Assembly (NCBI GenBank): GCA_013286985.1
Contig: JABDEQ010000096.1
Location: 1-7,792, forward strand
Source: Bacteroidota bacterium
GTDB taxonomy: Bacteria; Bacteroidota; Bacteroidia; Sphingobacteriales; Sphingobacteriaceae
Reading direction: 5' to 3'
Length of the DNA stretch: 7,792 bases
Position 1 is the first letter of the stretch, and each line of letters opens with the position of its first letter. The position numbers were made by a program, and so were the translations under genes. The notes below the pieces were generated by a model, which saw only the letters and a program-made list of their open reading frames with translations, was not told the DNA's origin and made no database searches. Shown here piece by piece: positions 6,581 through 7,792 of the stretch.

Positions 6581-6708
6581 AATTAAAAAGACTTCCGCAA
6601 TCCAAAAAACTTCCGACTTCCGCAATTTCAACATCATTTAATTTGTTGATGAAAGTTTAAAGCCCGCTTAATGTAATTTGTTCTATTTTAGTTTTTGAAT
6701 TCCCCACG

Positions 6709-7374
6709 ATGAAAACAATGACTAAACCCCTCTTATTACTTTTTGCATTAACCTTATTTTTTAATACCCTATATGCACAACGCCTGATTAAAGAAGGTGT
6801 TGCAACCTACTCGGCAACTTACGATCTGCCGACCGACCAAAAGGATCTGGCGGCCGGACTTCCATCGGAGATTATTTGTTTTTTCAGGGGCGACTCTACC
6901 GCGGCAATAGTTAACCAGGGCGGTGCTATTATAAAAGGTGTTTCCGTTTTTAAGGATAATTATCACAGCATGATAATTGATTTTCCGTCAATCGAAAAAA
7001 AGATTGTGGTAGTGCTTACTCCCGCCGAGGTAGAAGAGGAAAAAGCAACCAATCCGTCCTTAACAGCAGTGAAAGGGACAGAAACGCAGGTAATTAACGG
7101 ATATAAATGTTTCAAAACAGTAGTTACCGATAAAAAAAGCGGAGCGATATATGAAATTTGGATCACTAACGATATTGATATCACCCCAAATTCGGTGACT
7201 AAACCGGTGAGTGGTTTTGGCGGTGTGCCGGTTAAATTTGTAACTTTTAATCACGGTATTAAAGTAAATGCCGAACTGAAAGATTTGACAGAGACATCGG
7301 TTCCTTCAGGTTTTTTTACAGCCGCTAAAGATTATGAACCAATGTCTTATGCAGATTTGAAAGCAGTTTTGTGA
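6709..7374 (+). CDS. Exported beta-rich protein, DUF4412/GLPGLI-like
   Basis: A 221-aa protein with a Sec signal peptide (1-24, ending LYAQ). The mature part begins with EGVATYSATYDL and is predicted beta-rich. Its middle has VINGYKCFKTVV (128-139), then IYEIWITNDIDI (147-158) and GFGGVPVKF (169-177). This order, a 'GYKC' strand, an 'E-W-T-I' strand and a 'GG-P' loop, resembles the periplasmic DUF4412 and GLPGLI families of Bacteroidota, whose function is unknown; the assignment is from remembered patterns and is moderate. It has no lipobox and no sorting domain. The second ATG (6718) would also leave a usable signal, but the first adds a lysine typical of the n-region. The heptamer repeat ends about 80 bp upstream. 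I saw no convincing promoter or downstream terminator. Confidence 0.7.
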   Translation: MKTMTKPLLLLFALTLFFNTLYAQRLIKEGVATYSATYDLPTDQKDLAAGLPSEIICFFRGDSTAAIVNQGGAIIKGVSVFKDNYHSMIIDFPSIEKKIVVVLTPAEVEEEKATNPSLTAVKGTETQVINGYKCFKTVVTDKKSGAIYEIWITNDIDITPNSVTKPVSGFGGVPVKFVTFNHGIKVNAELKDLTETSVPSGFFTAAKDYEPMSYADLKAVL

Positions 7375-7481
7375 TAAATATTATTTTTTATGAGGGTGGT
7401 TAAACCATTTATTATTAACACCGTCATATGTAACAAAATTGAAACAATTATAAAACCACCTAATGAAAAAAAGTAGGATTG

Positions 7482-7792
7482 ATGGCCGCTGCCATGATTT
7501 TTGCCGCTGCAACATTTGCTCAAACAATAACCCCGACTACACCTTCTGTTCAACCAGAATCAACGGTTAAACAGGATGGTAATGCGAAACTTACTCCCGA
7601 AGAAAATACTAAGATGACAGAACTGGATAATTGCGTACGCAATTATAACCGTGAAAAAGCAATTGCCAAACGGGCAAGGATAAAAGGGGAATCTAAAACT
7701 TCAAAAGCTGAGTTTGCAGTAGCCAATGCCGATAAAAAGTATATAAAAGCGATGGCAGCGCAATTAAAAAGTGAAGGTGTACGCCATCCGTT
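7482..7792 (+). CDS. Small exported protein, start region probably frameshifted, 3' end outside window
   Basis: From the ATG at 7482 an open frame of 103 codons runs off the window edge. It begins MAAAMIFAAATFAQ, the hydrophobic core and cleavage site of a signal peptide. A T/P/Q-rich linker follows, then a charged and probably helical region (about 40-100) rich in K, E and A with one cysteine (C51). I do not recognise the family. The normal lysine-rich n-region is missing from this start. It appears just upstream in another frame: ATG at 7463 followed by seven A. With six A instead of seven, that ATG would read MKKVGLMAAAMIF in frame. In the given sequence the frame from 7463 stops after 35 codons, and the frame of 7482 meets TGA at 7464. 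So either translation starts at 7482 (or TTG 7479), or the gene is broken, slippage-dependent or carries a sequencing error. Confidence 0.75.
   Translation, partial: MAAAMIFAAATFAQTITPTTPSVQPESTVKQDGNAKLTPEENTKMTELDNCVRNYNREKAIAKRARIKGESKTSKAEFAVANADKKYIKAMAAQLKSEGVRHP

Larger units (their letters stand above)
6409..6626. repeat. Heptamer-phased repeat with inverted right arm
   Basis: This spacer starts six bases after the glycosidase stop codon. Its left arm is built from 7-bp units: AATGCGG (6409-6415), AGTTCGG, AATGTCG, AATGCGG and AATGAAG (to 6443), then further AATGCGG/AGTGAAG units with ATA inserts, and AAGTCGG, AATGTCG, AATGCGG at 6488-6508. The right arm carries inverted units: CCGCATT (6556-6562), CCACATT, TCGACTT, TCGCAAT (to 6583), and CCGACTT and CCGCAAT at 6613-6626. 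TCGGAATGTCGAATGCGGA occurs twice (6419-6437, 6491-6509). GCGGAAGTCGGAA (6484-6496) pairs exactly with 6611-6623. No coding potential is believed; open frames on the minus strand here are repeat readthrough. Confidence 0.85.

Noticed and set aside
6322..6605. Two overlapping minus-strand open frames encoding repetitive peptides (HSAFDIP, IYLHSAF).
   Set aside because: They are translations of the heptamer repeat. Three 7-bp units give seven codons, so a stop-free unit stays open and yields fake peptide repeats; they also overlap the end of the glycosidase gene.
6409..6626. Insertion sequence or MITE remnant.
   Set aside because: No transposase fragment, no clean terminal inverted repeats and no visible target-site duplication; the structure is a phased short-unit array.
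6642..6697. Possible promoter for the 221-aa protein gene using TTTG and TAATTTG or TAGTTTTTG boxes.
   Set aside because: No pair of boxes has both a good -7 match and the expected spacing of about 19 nt.
7395..7460. GGTGGTT/AACCACC inverted repeat before the last gene.
   Set aside because: Only 7 bp with a 52-nt loop; too weak to call a regulatory structure.

Overview
The window looks like chromosome from a Bacteroidota bacterium, most likely a Sphingobacteriaceae member such as Mucilaginibacter or Pedobacter (inference). The grounds are AT-rich DNA, starts without a clear Shine-Dalgarno sequence, a TTTG-N19-TTACTTTG promoter of the Bacteroidota type, many Sec-exported proteins cleaved after an AQ dipeptide, a DUF2027-Smr protein and a large exported glycosidase-like protein. 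No rRNA, tRNA, CRISPR, transposase or phage gene is seen.

Layout. Positions 1-159 hold a tandem 7-bp repeat that runs into a strong hairpin terminator and continues as inverted heptamers. A minus-strand gene (161-2038) encodes a secreted M1-family zinc metallopeptidase. The 338-bp divergent spacer (2039-2376) contains a promoter and an intrinsic terminator about 70 bp apart with no ORF between them, which suggests a small RNA. It also holds a long imperfect inverted repeat built from GATTACAC-type units. On the plus strand follow a cytosolic DUF2027-Smr protein (2377-3321), a perfect 30-bp palindrome, a 996-aa exported glycoside-hydrolase-like protein (3413-6403), a 305-bp spacer dominated by a second heptamer-phased repeat, a 221-aa exported protein of the DUF4412/GLPGLI type (6709-7374), and the start of a small exported protein cut by the window edge (7482 onward). 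The start region of that last gene appears frameshifted in a run of seven A.

How the genes relate. They look like separate units, not one operon: spacers are 91, 305 and about 100 bp, and most contain hairpins. Four of the five proteins are predicted to be exported. The peptidase and the glycosidase-like protein fit a life spent degrading external polymers, but no SusC/SusD pair is present, so there is no polysaccharide utilisation locus within the window.

The most unusual content is intergenic. Two spacers with unrelated unit sequences share one architecture: direct 7-bp units, a hairpin centre, then inverted 7-bp units. A third spacer has the same symmetry with an 18-21-bp unit. The other items worth checking are the orphan promoter-terminator pair and the A7 frameshift. 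No complete new multigene system is evident.
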